Under the pieces are notes generated by a model, which was not told the origin of the DNA, searched no databases, and worked only from the letters and a program-made list of their open reading frames with translations. The translations under genes were made by a program, and so were the position numbers. Shown here piece by piece: positions 39,137-52,994 of a DNA stretch of 64,000 nt. The stretch comes from Cytospora piceicola (Eukaryota; Ascomycota; Sordariomycetes; Diaporthales; Cytosporaceae): positions 62,001 through 126,000 of the forward strand of contig JALQBC010000062.1 in NCBI GenBank assembly GCA_023375675.1, in the 5' to 3' direction. Every line of letters starts with the position of its first letter. Position 1 is the stretch's first letter.

Positions 39137-42100
39137 TATAGAACGACTGCTTAATTAAGTAGGCGGTTAAGCTTACTGCTTTAATAAGATAGTAAAACTA
39201 TTAAGCTGCTTAGCTTATAGCTAGTTTACTATACTAGTTAATAATAACTTCGAACTTAAAATATATATATATATATAACTAAGACTAAAAACTATATATA
39301 ATCAATTATAACTAATTACCTTTACGCTTATAAATACTAATTAGTAGTTATATAAGTAACCTTTAATAATAAGGTTAAAAGAAACAGGTTTCTTTTATAA
39401 TTATTATACGGCGATTAAGGCTCTTTTATAAGCTATTCGTTATACTTTAAGTTTTAAAACTTACGTTAAGATTAAAGCTATTTATAGTTATTTAAGTATA
39501 GCTAACCTTTAAAAAGTAGTTAATATTAACCGATAAACCTTTATAAAAGCTTTTTAAACTAACTTAATAATAACGTATTTATTTAAAAACTTATCTTATA
39601 ACTTATTAGTATATACTATTATATAATACCTTTAAAACGTCTTTATATTATAAACTTTCTTTCTAAAAAAAACCGTATACTTATTTTATATTATAAACTT
39701 CCTTTAAACTAAAACCTATACTTTTTCTTAGCTTATTACTTATTTTATTAAAAATAACCTTCTTTTATAACTTTTCTTTATAATAATTATAACCTTTCTT
39801 TTTATACCTTTACTTTATAACTTTATAATAAACCTCTTTTATAATTATAACTTTATTTATAACTTTTATAACTTTTTCTTTCTTTATAACTATATTTATA
39901 ATTGTTTTTTTCTTTAAGACTTTATAAAAACTTCTTATTATAAAATCTTCTTTTAAAAACCTTATTTTATAACAGACCCTTTACTTATAAACCTTTTTAA
40001 CGTTAATTATATAATAAAAATCTAATAAAAGTTAAGCTATTATATAATAACTTTAAACGATTACTACTTATAAGTAAACAGTTTAAATATATATTAATAG
40101 TTAGTTAAAAAATTATAGTATAAAAACGTCTTTCTTTTTATATATTCTAATTATAATTATTACAATTTTATATTTATCTTTTATAAAAATACCTTAACAG
40201 CTTAATAAAAGTATTATAAGTTTTTTAAAGCTAATAAATATTTATTAACTTAAAGCTATAAAATACTTTTATAAATAAAAAGACGTTTAATAAAGTTAAC
40301 GTAATAACTTTTATTATATATATTATCGAAAACCTTTATTAAATAAACGTTACTAGTAAATATTTACTAATAAACTTTTAAAAAGACTTTAAAAGCTAAA
40401 ATAAAGATATATTTAAGTTAATTACTTTTATTTAATACCGTTAAATAAAGATTTTCTTAAAGGAATAAAGGATTTATATAAGCTTATATAAACATTATTT
40501 TACTTTTTAACTACTAGATATTATAATAATAAAAAAGCTACCGGTATAGTTAAAAATAAAGATAAAAACAGAATAGTTCTTTCTTAATATAAAAGTAAAA
40601 TAGTAAGTAAAATAAGCTATTATCGATAAAGTAGAAAAATAGATAAAGCTTTTTAGAAATAGTAGTTATAACCTTTTTCTTTTTTAGCTTAAAGACGATA
40701 ATAATTACGTAATACTGTTTATTTAAAAAAAAATTATCGGCGGTTTTACTTTTTTAAAAAGAATAAGAATAATAATTATTATATTATATACCGTTACTTT
40801 CTCTTTTCCTTAAGCCTTTACTATAATCGAAAACATAACCGCTATTACTATTATAGAATATAAGGCTATTAATAGACTTTTAAAGCTTAACGTAACTTAT
40901 TATATTATAAAATTAACTTTAGAATTATCCGAACCTTTTTCGTTTATAATTATATATATCGGCTAGTATATTATATTAGTAACGAAAAGCTATATATTCT
41001 CTGGTTTTTAAAAATATTTATAAGCTGTTTTATAACCTTTATAAAACTCTCTTTTTTTACTAAATACTTAACTATATACTAAAACTAAAGAGAATTATAG
41101 TTTTTTTAAAGACTTAAAATAAAGATAAAAAGTAAACTAAAGAACTTTATAACCTATTAAATAATAAGCTAAAGATTTTTATAAATCTTTATTATTATAG
41201 CAGTATTTAGCTAAATTAGTTTTATATTGTATTGTTTCGAATTCTTACCGAAAAAACCGAAACTTACTATATTTATTATACTAGTATAACTGATAACTTT
41301 ATTATAATATATAAAAAGCTAAAAACCTATTTTAAAACAGATATAAATTACTAATAATATTATAACGATTAAACTAATATAACGTTTAATAACTTATAAA
41401 ATTAAAATAAATAACGTTAATAAAAACATTTAAAAAGTCTTATACTTTATACTAAATAAGCTTTAGCTTTATTAATATACTTTTAAAGTTTATTATATTA
41501 ATAACGAGATTTTAAAAATAATAGTTCTTCAAGTATATAAAAGAATAGTTAAGTTCGAATACGCTTTTTATATATCTACCGTTCTTTATAAAAAGCTTTT
41601 TTAAAACATTTACTTATCTTTTAAGTTATTCTTTAAGTAAAGAAATAGTATCGGCAGCTACTTTATTTAAAAATAACTTAATAATAAAGCTTATTACCTT
41701 AACTATCGATATAATAATAACTGCTTATAAAAAAGTTCCGGCTTTTAAAAAAGTAGTTTTAGTTTTTATAAGAAGACTTTTTATAATAACCGTTAAGATA
41801 ATAAACACCGGTAACTATATAAAAGAAAAAAGTACTTTATTTATAGCTAAAAAGGCTATTAGTTTATAAAGTATATCTCGAAAATACAATAACGTTTTTA
41901 AAACGAATACTTAATATAATACGAATATTATAATAAACCGGCTATAGAAAAAAGCTTTATAGCTTTTTTAACTAATTATAAAACTATAAAACCGCTTATA
42001 ATATTAATAGGCTAACTAAATAAAACAATAATAATAATAAAACTAACGTTTTTAAAAATATAAAAGCTATATACTAGCTAATAGATATAGCTTTCTTTTA

Positions 42101-45100
42101 TACTATTTTTAATAATGATAATAGTAAAGCCGGATACGAAAATACTATTACTTTAGTTTTATAATTTACTTTTTAAAAATATTATTTAAAACTAACATTT
42201 TAAAGTATTATCTTTAATATTAAAACGGTAAAGTTCTCGATTATAAGCTATAACTAATACTTTACCTTTTAATATAAAGATTTTTCAGTAAAAATAAATA
42301 AAACTAAAACCGGTAAAGTTATTATTAAATTTAGCTGAAAAGTATAACTAACTTCTTTTAATATTATTAACGTTAGTTTACTTATCAGAGCTATAACTTT
42401 TTATTATTAATACTTTTACGTTTTTTATTTTATATATTTAAAATATAAATAAGTTAAACGTTTTCTTTCGAAATATTATAGACAAGTTAGTAAAGGTTAA
42501 TAAATAAGGTAAAAAGAAAGCTATTTTTATTATTTAGAAGTAAAGCTATTTATAGTTTTTTTTTAAAAGTAAGATACCGGCGCTTTCTTTATAAACAAAA
42601 GCTATGTTATTTTTATTATTATTTTAAATATCCGACTATTAATCAGCTATTCCGTCTATTAATAAATACCGGCTAGAAAATCGACGTTATAATCTTTAAA
42701 GTTATTATAAAGTTTTACTATTATTATTAAATAAAAGGTTTAACTTTTTAACAATTTAAATTATTTTAAAACAGATTATAACTTTAATTATAAGCTTATT
42801 ATTAACGTTATATACTTACTCGGAAACTATATATTAAAGATATATAAAAAGCTTTTTAAATAATATAAATAAATATATATTTTAGACTTTTTAATTAGTT
42901 AGTTTATAATATTAGTATTAACTTTACGTTAATAAAATTCCGAAATAAAGTTAAGATTATAAAGACTATATATAAACAGGTATTTATAAAAGATTATTAG
43001 TTTATTAGATAAGTCGAGAGATATTATAGCTTTTTATATTATATTTTTAAGATTTTATATACCGAGCTTTTAACTATTTTTAATAATAATATTATCTTAT
43101 AAATAACTATAAAAGCTATTAATAATATAATAGAACCAGATAAGTTAGTATTTATATTATTTATTTTCAACGTTTTTCTTTAAGTAAACTTTAATTCGCT
43201 TTTATCGTTATTAATACTATAATATATAAAAATAATAGTAAAAGTTATAAAAGTATTATAAAAGCTTTTTATAAAATAATAAGTTAGTAAAGCTATTATT
43301 ATACGAAATAACTTAAATGTAAGTAATTAAATATTCTTATTTATTTAAAGTAAAGTATATATATAGCGAGAATAAAAAGGCTAATAAAGCCTATATAAAC
43401 TGCTTACTATTAATAAGTACGATTTTATATTAAACCTTTTTAATAAACTTATTAAATTTCAATCTATATTAATTTACTTATATCTTTATAACGATTTTAA
43501 TAATATAACTTTTAAAATATTTTCTTTATTTAATCCGGTATAAACTAAGCTATAGCTATTAGTTATTCTAATATAAACTAAGCTATAAAAGCTATAGAAG
43601 TATAGCTAGGTTTTTAAGTTTAAGAATAAGCTTAAACTAACTACCACAGCTATTTCGACTATTTTTATCTTTTTTACTTAAAAGGAGAAAAATAACTATA
43701 AGTTAACTTTACAGTTATATTATAATAACGTTATTATTAGCTTTAATAAGCTTTTCGAAAAGTTTAATATAAAAAAGATTATAAACTTTATTAGCTATAA
43801 CGTTTTTCGTTTTAAGCTATTTAATTAAAAGGCTTATAGCTTATACCGTTTATTTAAAGCGCTAATAGTTTAAAAAGTTAAAAGTAAAACTAAAAGGCTA
43901 TATAACAAGTTACGTTTTATTATTTAAAGGTATAATAACGCTAATAAAAAGATATTTTTATTTAATTACCGATAATTTAAAAGGTTAACTAATGTATTAT
44001 CGCTGTTAACCTATCTCTGTTTAAAATAAGTATAATTATAAAGCTTTATAATATTACGTAAGCTTACTTTTAATCGAAATTAAAGCTAACGTAAACGATT
44101 TTAACTATATTATTAAAAGAACTAAAGCCTTAATACCTTTTAAGTACTATTATATAGCTTATAAAGCCCTTTTATAGTATTATTAAGGCCGGCGTATACT
44201 AATAAATAACGTATTATAAGTATTTTTATATAAAACTTAATATAAATATATTTATATATAACCTTTACCTTTTTATTATAACTAGTAGTAAAGACTTTTT
44301 TAGTGTTATCGGTATATAAACCGACGGTACTTCTATACTTAAAACTCTAGCTTTCTTAATAATAGAAAAAAAAGAGATTTAAAAAGTAGAAATTAAATAT
44401 AAACTTAAAATAAAACTTTTATTAAGTAGTTTTTCGATTTTAATAGTATTAAAGTTATAATATATAATAATAGATTTATTAAGGTTAAATAAAAAACATA
44501 AAACGTTTTAATTATATTTAAAAGTATTTTAAATAATATATTTATAAAGTATATTTAATATCGGTGTATTAGCTAGAAGCCGCTTTTAATCTTTCTATTA
44601 TAGCTTAAATTTAAAATTTAAATATATAAGACTATAAGCTATTAAATTAACGCTTTAAATAGTAAATACAAAACGTTAAAAAAGTTTTATAATATAACGC
44701 TTTAAACTTAATAAAGGTTTAATTAACTATCTTTATTAATAGTTCTTTTATAAATAACTAAGATCTTAGTTTTTAATCGGCTTTATAATCGTTTTCGTTA
44801 ATAAGATAAACATAACGATAATATATAATATAGAATATAAAGTAACATTTTATACTAGTTTTCTATAAAATATAAACATGTTATATAAAACGTTTTAATA
44901 TTGATTTATAATATAACTAATAGCTTCGATCTCAGCGTTATAATTTTATTTATTTTAAAGATAATTAACGATTAAATAAACCTTCTGACGGTTTTTTTTA
45001 CGATTTATATAAACTTATACTGGCTATATAAGTACTTAGTTAAACTAAAAGAAAAACGGCTAATAATCGATATTATATAGCTACGTTAGTTATAGAAAAA

Positions 45101-45701
45101 ATAAGAGATCTATAAGATATAATAAATTAACGGTAATAATTATCTAACTAAAGTAATAATAAAGGTATTATTAAATAAAGCTTTAGTATACGTAATTTAT
45201 TTAAATAAGTTAACGATTAAAGTAAAAGAACATATAAACTATACTTAATCGATAGTATAGTTAGTATAGTAAGCCGAGGTTATTAGCCTATAATACTATA
45301 AATACTATACTTTATAGTTAGTCTGATAATAAACCGAATAAGGGCGATAATTAAAAGAACGTCGGCTTTTTATAAAGGTATTTATTATAAACGATTAAAA
45401 CAAGCTTATATATATAAGGCTATAAAAGCTTATATATATAGAGCTATAAGTAGTGTAGGTAGATCGATAGTACGAAGCTATTATAAAACAGAAAAGCTAT
45501 TAATATAAAATAACTGCTTAATTAAGCAGGCGGTTAAGCTTACCGCCTTAATAAGGCGGTAGAACTATTAGGCCGTTTAGCCTATAGCTAGTTTACTGCA
45601 CTGTTTAGCGATAGCTTTAAACTTAAGAAATATATATATATAACTAAAACTAAAGACTATATACAATCGATTATAACTAATTATCCTTACGCCTACTAAC
45701 A
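39137..45701 (+). mobile_element. Ty1/Copia retrotransposon copy B, full length, RIP-degraded
   Basis: 6565 bases; 5' LTR 39137-39336 (200 bases), 3' LTR 45504-45701 (198 bases, ending TAACA). A perfect 5-bp duplication ATTAT lies at 39132-39136 and 45702-45706. It is inserted in R2, which resumes at 45702. Colinear with copy A, including the CTTATAACC-rich low-complexity gag-like stretch after the 5' LTR. It keeps the RT DD-region codons slightly better than copy A. No intact frame remains. Confidence 0.93.
44270..45230 (+). pseudogene. Copia RT/RNase H remnant (copy B)
   Basis: At about 44285-44345 the plus strand reads TSSKDFFSVIGI.TDGTSIL, corresponding to the VVGMQTDDT segment of a fungal Copia lineage; the second Asp is now Gly. 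At about 44555-44605 ISVY.LEAAFNLSIIA. matches CQPEAAFDLSVAAQ. At about 45130-45180 a degraded KDNLADIxTKAL end of RNase H is present, followed by an NKA segment. The 3' LTR starts about 320 bases later. Confidence 0.85.
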
Positions 45702-47808
45702 ATTATAGAATTTAATTTAATATATAGTATAAAATAGTTTACTTTATTAAGTTTAAAGCTTATATAATCTTTTAAGCTTTTTTTGTTTATATTATAATAA
45801 TAATAAAGAATATTAATAAGTTAATAAGTTTTATAAATTAATGTATTTATATATTATTAAAAGAAAAGGTTATTTTATACCTTATAAAAGTAATATACTT
45901 TATATTTATTATCGATATATAATAACTATATTACTTATAAGAAGTATATAAAGTATTTTAAAAATAAATTAAATATATTATTTTCTTATACTTTTAATTA
46001 AAAGATAGCTTATCTAGTCTTCTTTAAAGTAGTTTTATATACTATTAAACAAATATCGTTCTTTTAAAAAGTAAGGTTTATTACTTTATTTAAAAAGTAA
46101 CGTAAGTTATTAAGGATAAATTATTTTAATAGTAAGTGTTTTTTAATTAGTTATAGTATCTATTATACTTCTTTTTTTATAAGGTTACTTATAGTATTAT
46201 TATTAGTTTTATTATTAAAGTTCTTTTTATGTTTTTAAGGGCTTTCCGAGCTTATATTATTAATAAGCCTAGGTTTTAATACTTCCTTCTATTAAATTAC
46301 TTTATTAATAATATCAGCTATAATTTATTATTTTTAATAAACTTAGTAATATATTAGTTATTATCTTATAATGTTATATTATAATATATAAGGTTTATAT
46401 TTATTTAAAAGGGTTTTTTAAAAGTTTATTATATTAATAATACTTAGTTTTATATTAAGTTTCTAAAAGTTTAAAATAGAAATAGCGTTATTATAATAAG
46501 ATTTTTTTAAAGCCTTATCTGTATATTATTAAAGATATTTTTAAAAGTTCTTATCTTTTTAAAATTCTTCTTTTACTACTTTAATAAAATAGTTAATATT
46601 AAAATAATTCGAGTTACTATTTTTAATTACTATATTATATAATAGTAGTCTTTATCTATATATTAATAATAGTTATTATTTTATATTACTACTATACTTT
46701 ATTTCTTTAAGTATAGGCTTCTATTATATTTTAAGCTTACTTAAATAGTTTTATATAAAATATCTTTTCTTATTATAATTAAAGTATTAAAAATTTAATT
46801 TATTTTTATATTCTATAGTATTTAGTTTTATAAGCCTTATATATTATCTATATATAATACTATTTTTAAAATTCTCTATTTTACTTTAAAACTTTTTACT
46901 AGTATTAAAATTATAAGTCTTAAAATTAAGTTTATTAAAAGGTTTCTTTTTATATATTTTTAATTAATATTTATAAGTATAGTTATTAATATAAACTATT
47001 ATTATAATATACTTAAAGAACTTCTTTAGTTTTATTTTTTTTTAAAATATTATTTTTAATTATACTTTTTAATCTTTTATAAAACCGTTTACTAAGATAT
47101 TATATACCTATTTTAAAACTATAATAATTTATTAAGATTTAGTATAGTATTTTAAAATAAAGGTATATTAATAATACTTTTTTTTAAAGAACGTTTAACT
47201 TATTATTCCTTTTCTAGTTCTTTAAAAGCTTTTTTAAAACAGTTTTTAAAATATTTATACTTTTAAAAACACTATTGCTATTAAGATTCTATTTATTTAA
47301 AGTTATTTTAAGTAGTTATATATAGTTAATTCAGACTATTTAAAAGCTATTATTTTAAGTTACTTAGTTATAAAAAGACTTAATTAGGTTTATTATAAAA
47401 TTCGCTTTTATAATATTAAAAGTAATACTAAGCTATAGTAAAATACTTTTTAAAATATTCTTTTAGTAGTATTAAAAGGTTTAAGTTTATTTAACGTAAT
47501 CTTAAGTAGTTTTTCCTTATAGTTAATATTTATTAGTTACTTTGTTTTATTAGTTCTTTTTAATTTTTCGACTTTAAACTTAACTATTTAGATTTCTACT
47601 ATATATTTAGCCTTAAGTTACTTGCTAACCTCTTACTAGCCTTTTATATTCTATTAAAATATAGCTTATTTTTCGTATAGTACTTATAACTATTATTATA
47701 TTCTAAGAAACGTTTTAGTAAGTATAAGCTTAAACACTATAATAATAAAGTATTAAAGTATTACTTAGTAGTTTATATTAAAACTATACTAAATAAAAGC
47801 TATTAAAA

Positions 47809-47851
47809 TATAATAATTACAGTACAACCTTTATAAAAGTACTTATTATAA
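47809..47851 (-). repeat. Remnant of the R2 5' LTR
   Basis: TATAATAATTACAGTACAAC and onward matches the start of the LTR at 6579 and 20547. The match ends near 47851, where unrelated sequence begins. Confidence 0.65.
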
Positions 47852-50800
47852 TCATTTATCCTTCTTCCTTTTCTTTCTCTTCTTTTTAAGTTATAACGCT
47901 TAAGTTCTTATTTTTAAAAGAAGCTTTAAATACTATATTCTAAATCCTTACCTTCTTACCTATACTTTATATACACCTTACTTATTTTATCTCGTTAGTA
48001 TAATTTATACTCCTTTTTTAGCCTTTTAGCCTATTACTATCTTTATATTATATCCTTTATATATAATTAATATTACTTTATAAACTGCTAAGAGTTTAAA
48101 TAATAAATTCGAAGCTATTTTCTTTATAGGTTTCTTTATATAATAAAAGGCTTAACCGGTATAGTTATATTTTTAATACTTTATTACTACTTTATTATAT
48201 ATAGAAGAGGAAAATAAGTAAGCTTATATTAAAGTCTTTATAGTTATAGCTATAACGTTTAATACTTCTCTATTTTAATTTATTACCGACGCTTAATAAA
48301 AGTAAATAACTTAAATATATAATACCTTATAATATATACTTATATAGCTAGCTTAACCTGTGTTTAGCCTGCTAATTATAATAGCTTTTAAGCTATGTTT
48401 TTATTAGCTTTAAACTAACGTTAATCTTTTTATCTATAGCCTTTATAGCCTTTTTACATTCTATAAAGCTATATCTACTTACCTTTACCGCGCTTTATAC
48501 TTTTACTATAATTATAAAGTTTATAGATTTTATATTAAATAATACTATATTTTAACTATATTTATTATTATAAACTCCGGTTTAACTTATACGCTTAGCT
48601 AACTTACTTAAATTTAAAACCGATAATTATTTTATCTTTAAATTCTATATATATATAAATAATATAATATTTTCTTAGTAAAAGTTACAGTCGTTATTTA
48701 AAGTATTATAAACCTTATTTAAAATAAGATTATAAAAGTATAAAAGGTTTATACTAACTTTACTTTATATTCTTTTATTATATTCGCTTTTTTACATTTT
48801 AGCTCTTTTTTAATAGCTATAACTTTAAAATTAAGCTTACCGTTTTATACTATATAGTAATTATAACTTATATACTTATTATAATATACTGTTTTAATAG
48901 CGGTAAATATAATATATATAGCCTTTTTAGCCGAAATAAAAGGTGCTATTAAATAAGTCTTTATTAGTTACTGCCTTTCTTAATACTACTTTAATAAATC
49001 TTTTAACTATAACTAAGTCTTTTTTTAAGCTAATTTAAGCTAAGTTCCGATTTTTTAGCTTTTTATTAACTAAATATTTCGAATATAAAATATAAGTTAT
49101 ATAATATACCTTATATATAAACTTCTATAATCTATATAGCTATATTTATATAAAATAATACTTTAACTATAATAAGCTTAATTATAAATCGTTATATAAA
49201 AACTCTTTATAATATGTTAATTATTAAAGCTTATATATTATAAGCTTTTTTAATTACTTAGCTTACTTTAAATATAAAAACAGTTAGCTTTTCTGCTTTA
49301 TTATATAATAGCTTTAATCTTTATATAAATTTAAAGCTAGAGAAATTTAAGCTATATATTTAACTACTTTAGTTTTTTTAGCTTTAGTTTTTCTAGCTAA
49401 CGTTATTACCGAGAAACCGAACTTAATCTATATTAACCCTTTTATACTTATATCAGATATAGCTTAAAATGCCGCTTTCTTTTCTCTTTAAGTAATACGC
49501 TACCTTTTTAGCTTAAACCCTTTTATTATAAATATTATTTAGCCTGATTCGCTTTAAACGCCTTATTAATAAATCTAGTTCTTATACCGAATAATATACG
49601 CCGTTTTAAAAACCTTACCGCGTTTTAAACTAATATCTAGGCCTTTAGCACTACTTATAATATCGATTTTAATCTTACTTCTAAAGCCGATAGTAATGTA
49701 ATTTTTATTTAAAACCTATAAGCTAAGTTTAGAAACTAACGTCGTTTTATTAAAACTTACTTAAGTTTTAATATCTTTATATTAATAAAAGACTAAATAA
49801 TAGCCTTTTTTATTATTATTTATACTATATAATCTTTATATTACTTAGCTTATTAACTACGTTTATTCGATTTAATATACTACTATATTATTTCTAGTAA
49901 TAATATTACATTTATAAACTTATACTATTAGTAATTAAAACCTAACTAAATTTCAAATTAGCTAAAATAATAAATAATCTTTTATAACTTTATTATTATA
50001 AGCGACTTTAACGTTGTTTATTAAACTTAATAGCTTAACTATAGCTGTTATATAAAACTAAGTAACCGGATTGCTATATAAGCTAATAATGTTAGCTATA
50101 TAGCCTTTTACTTTTTCGCCTTTATTTATAACCTCGATAATACTATCGATTATACTCTTTTTAACGCTTTTAAAGCTACTATTTAAATACTTTACTTTTT
50201 ATATACAGGATTAAATTTCAATACCTTATAAACTATAGTTTTTATTAACGTACTATACTAGCGTAAAGCGTTTTATTATAATTTAATTTATTATAAAATA
50301 TAGAATTCGCTTAACTTACTAAACAGTTTATTGTTTCGTTTCTAATAATTATAAATACTGTTTTTTAACTTAATATCTTAACTATTAATATTATAACTTT
50401 ATTATAAAACTGCTTTTAAGCTATAAAGAAACTAATATTTAATACTAGTTATATTACTTTTTAATAGTCTTTAGAATACTATACTATATATAAAGCTCTA
50501 TTAAATACGCTTACTTTAAGCTTTTATATTATTTATTAACACTTTTAAGCTATAATATAATATATTAAAAAGTAGTATTAATAAAACTAAATTACCTTTA
50601 TAACTAATAATAATAAAATAGCCTTTAATACTTTAACGTAGTTTTTAAACGGTTAGTTATAAATTTAGCTACTTACTTTATATATAATATCGAATTCACT
50701 CTTTAATAAAAACTAATAGTTTTGTTTTTAATTATAAACGTTTAAAGCGTTTTTAATATTATCTTACTTAACCGCCTTACGTTATATATTTATTAATAAA

Positions 50801-51606
50801 GCTAGATTTAATACCTTATTCTTTAAGTACATCCTTTTATTCTTAGCTGTTTTATATAAATACGCTTATAAACGTTTATATAGCTATATATCCTTTCGTC
50901 TATAATATATTATAAAGATCTTTAGCTTTTTAGGCTTTATATATATTATACCTTTTCTTTTTATTATTATATAAAAACGTCGCCTTCCGATACACTTATA
51001 CTAATAACGTAGCTTATTTATAAACTAGCTGTAATATAGCTATAACCTTTTATACTTTTTCTAAAAACCTTTAAAGTACTCTTTTATAAAAACCAGATAA
51101 TAAAATCGCCTTTACCTTTTATAAGTTAGAACTATTATACTTCGTTTATACCGACGTTTTTAGCTAATATAAAGTTAAGCTAGCTTATTAGTTATTACCT
51201 TTAATATTAAGCCGGTATATTAACTCGAGGTTTATTTTAACTTTTAACTTTCCTTTTATTTATATATTAGAATCTAAGCTATTAAAATATACTGTATACT
51301 CTTTTGTTTTTATAGCTTAAATTATATACTTATTAAAACCCTTTTAATAACGATATATAAAGCCGCCCGGGCTTATATTCTCTTTATTACCTTCTTTATA
51401 ATAAAAGTTTAAATAAAAGGTTTATATAACCTTAATACTTATATCGCTAGTAAAATAGTTCTTATATAATAGTAAAGCTACCTTTATAATATAAATAAAG
51501 CTATTTGTGTTACTATTAAAATAGTACTACCGGCTTAATATATAATACTTATCGTTATAATTTATTATAATAGTAATTGTTTATTAGCTAAGGTTTTAAC
51601 TTAGTA
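47852..51606 (-). other. Unidentified degenerate element V (left part), minus-strand coding signal
   Basis: No family recognised. The minus strand gives long quasi-open, Lys/Gln-rich stretches with stops mainly at presumed former CAA/CAG codons. One, at about 50850-51400, includes VKAILLSGFYKRVL.RFLEKV; another, at about 49450-49620, includes ELDLLIRRLKRIRLNNIYNK followed by AKKVAYYLKRKESGILSYI. This looks like a real, once-coding gene rather than noise. Competing plus-strand readings exist (around 49600-49790) and are less consistent. The Tc1 element interrupts its right side at 51607. Confidence 0.35.
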
Positions 51607-52992
51607 TAGTAGGTTGATAAAAATAACGATTCTAACGCGATTTTTCGTGCTAATCTCGTACTTTCTTTTTAACTCTCCCTTTTATAACTATAACTACGAT
51701 AGTATTACCGTAACCTCGTCGCTTTAAACAACACTATTTACCTTATACAAGGACTAAGATTATTATAGAATATTATTTAGGCTAGACTAAGCGAGTCCTC
51801 TTTACAAAATACGACGTTCCCGTAGGCTTTTTATTCAGAATCGTTGCTTGTTATAATGTTTAGATTAAGGCGTAATCTTCCCCTAGCCGTAACGTACCTA
51901 AAAAGATTATTAACGATTAACTTAAACAGGTCCTCGATATTATCGAAAGATAACCTTTTATTTACCCTTAAGACCTAATCAGAAAAGCCTGTTTAACGTA
52001 CTATAAGAGGACTTTAATCAGACGCCTTAAGGTTAATAGTATTAATTACGTTAAAACACTTCGACGGCCTTTAATTACAGAAATAGTAGCTGTAAAACGT
52101 CTTATATATATTCGTCTTTATATCCGAAAGCCTTTTTCCTTCTAAAAACGTATTATTTAATCAGATAAATTAACTATCGCTCGAGAAAACGGTAACTATA
52201 TAAAGTACGTATAGTATTACCGCGTAAGTTAATTTACCCTCTCGCGTTAAGCCGATTTCTAATAGCTACGATTTTTATATAGGGTAAACGACTATTACCT
52301 TAAAATATATAACTAAAAGCGAAGCTATTATAATATTCTTAAATATTTTAAGGCGCTTTTTTATTTAATAGACGGACTTCTTTCGTACCTTTAATAGGAA
52401 ATCCGAACTCTGCTTATAGCGGCGTAGATTTAATACGAATACTCGAGCTTTATATAAAAACTTTAAAAACTATTTATAAGCTTAGGTTTATTTTTTAATA
52501 AGATAACGCTTTTGTTTATACGGCATGGATTATAATAGCGTAGCTAAAGTAATTTTATAATAAAAATAGTATAGAATTACTCGATTACCCTGTTTACAGT
52601 CTTAATTTTAATCCGATCGAAAATATATAAAAGTTACTTAAAGAAGAAATTAATAAAAGGTACCCTGAGCTCGCTACCCTTAGTATAAACTAAGACTTGT
52701 ATATAAGATTAGTACGGGTAGCGATTAAAGTATAGAAAGAGATTAAATAAAGTGTACTTTAAAAGCTAGCTTTAAGTATACCGTAACGACTTAAAGCTGT
52801 TATTAAGGCCGGGGGCTATTATATAAAATACTAGATAGTTATAATTTAAATACGATTGATTTATGTAATTAGAAATCTAATTTGCTAGTAAATTATATAT
52901 AATTTAGAAGATCTGTTATATTTAAAAGTAGTTAAGTTAATGCTGTGATTTAGTGTAGTTTAGCTAGAATCGTTATTTTTATCTATCGACTG
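51607..52992 (+). mobile_element. Tc1/mariner-type DNA transposon, moderately RIPped
   Basis: 1386 bases flanked by TA (51605-51606, 52993-52994). Terminal inverted repeats of about 28 bases: the left end reads TAGTAGGTTGATAAAAATAA and the right end, on the minus strand, CAGTCGATAGATAAAAATAA, both continuing CGATTCTA. The CAGT start has become TAGT on the left, as RIP would do. It is richer in CpG and less degraded than the surrounding V sequence. Confidence 0.9.
51890..52760 (+). pseudogene. Tc1/mariner transposase pseudogene
   Basis: DDE transposase. The plus strand reads DNAFVYTAWIIIA from 52502, corresponding to the family's QDNAxxHTA block after two CAA-to-TAA changes, then SIELLDYPVYSLNFNPIENI ending near 52627, from LDWPxxSPDLNPIENLW, followed by LLKEEINKRYPEL. 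Between the Asp of DNA and the Glu of NPIEN I count 38 codons, so it would be a DD38E-type member unless small insertions occurred. The first Asp and the N-terminal HTH were not located with confidence. Confidence 0.85.
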
Positions 52993-52994
52993 TA

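Larger units (their letters stand above)
32930..47851 (-). mobile_element. Ty3/Gypsy retrotransposon copy R2 with three nested insertions
   Basis: Same family and orientation as R1. Pieces: 32930-33131 (3' LTR fragment), 33132-36293, 37899-38092, 38289-39136 and 45702-47851. The interruptions are E3, a solo Copia LTR and Copia B. Each junction can be checked against uninterrupted R1 (E3 at about 3475, the solo LTR near 3690, Copia B near 4560). It keeps a 3' internal region (33132-33930) that R1 lacks in the window. Its 5' LTR is truncated after about 43 bases (47809-47851). Confidence 0.85.

Noticed and set aside
39135..45710. A 9-bp duplication ATTATAGAA around Copia B, suggesting a Mutator-like element
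   Set aside because: The last four bases belong to the LTR start (TATAGAAC, seen in all LTR copies). The true duplication is 5 bp, ATTAT, and copy A has 5-bp TAAAC.
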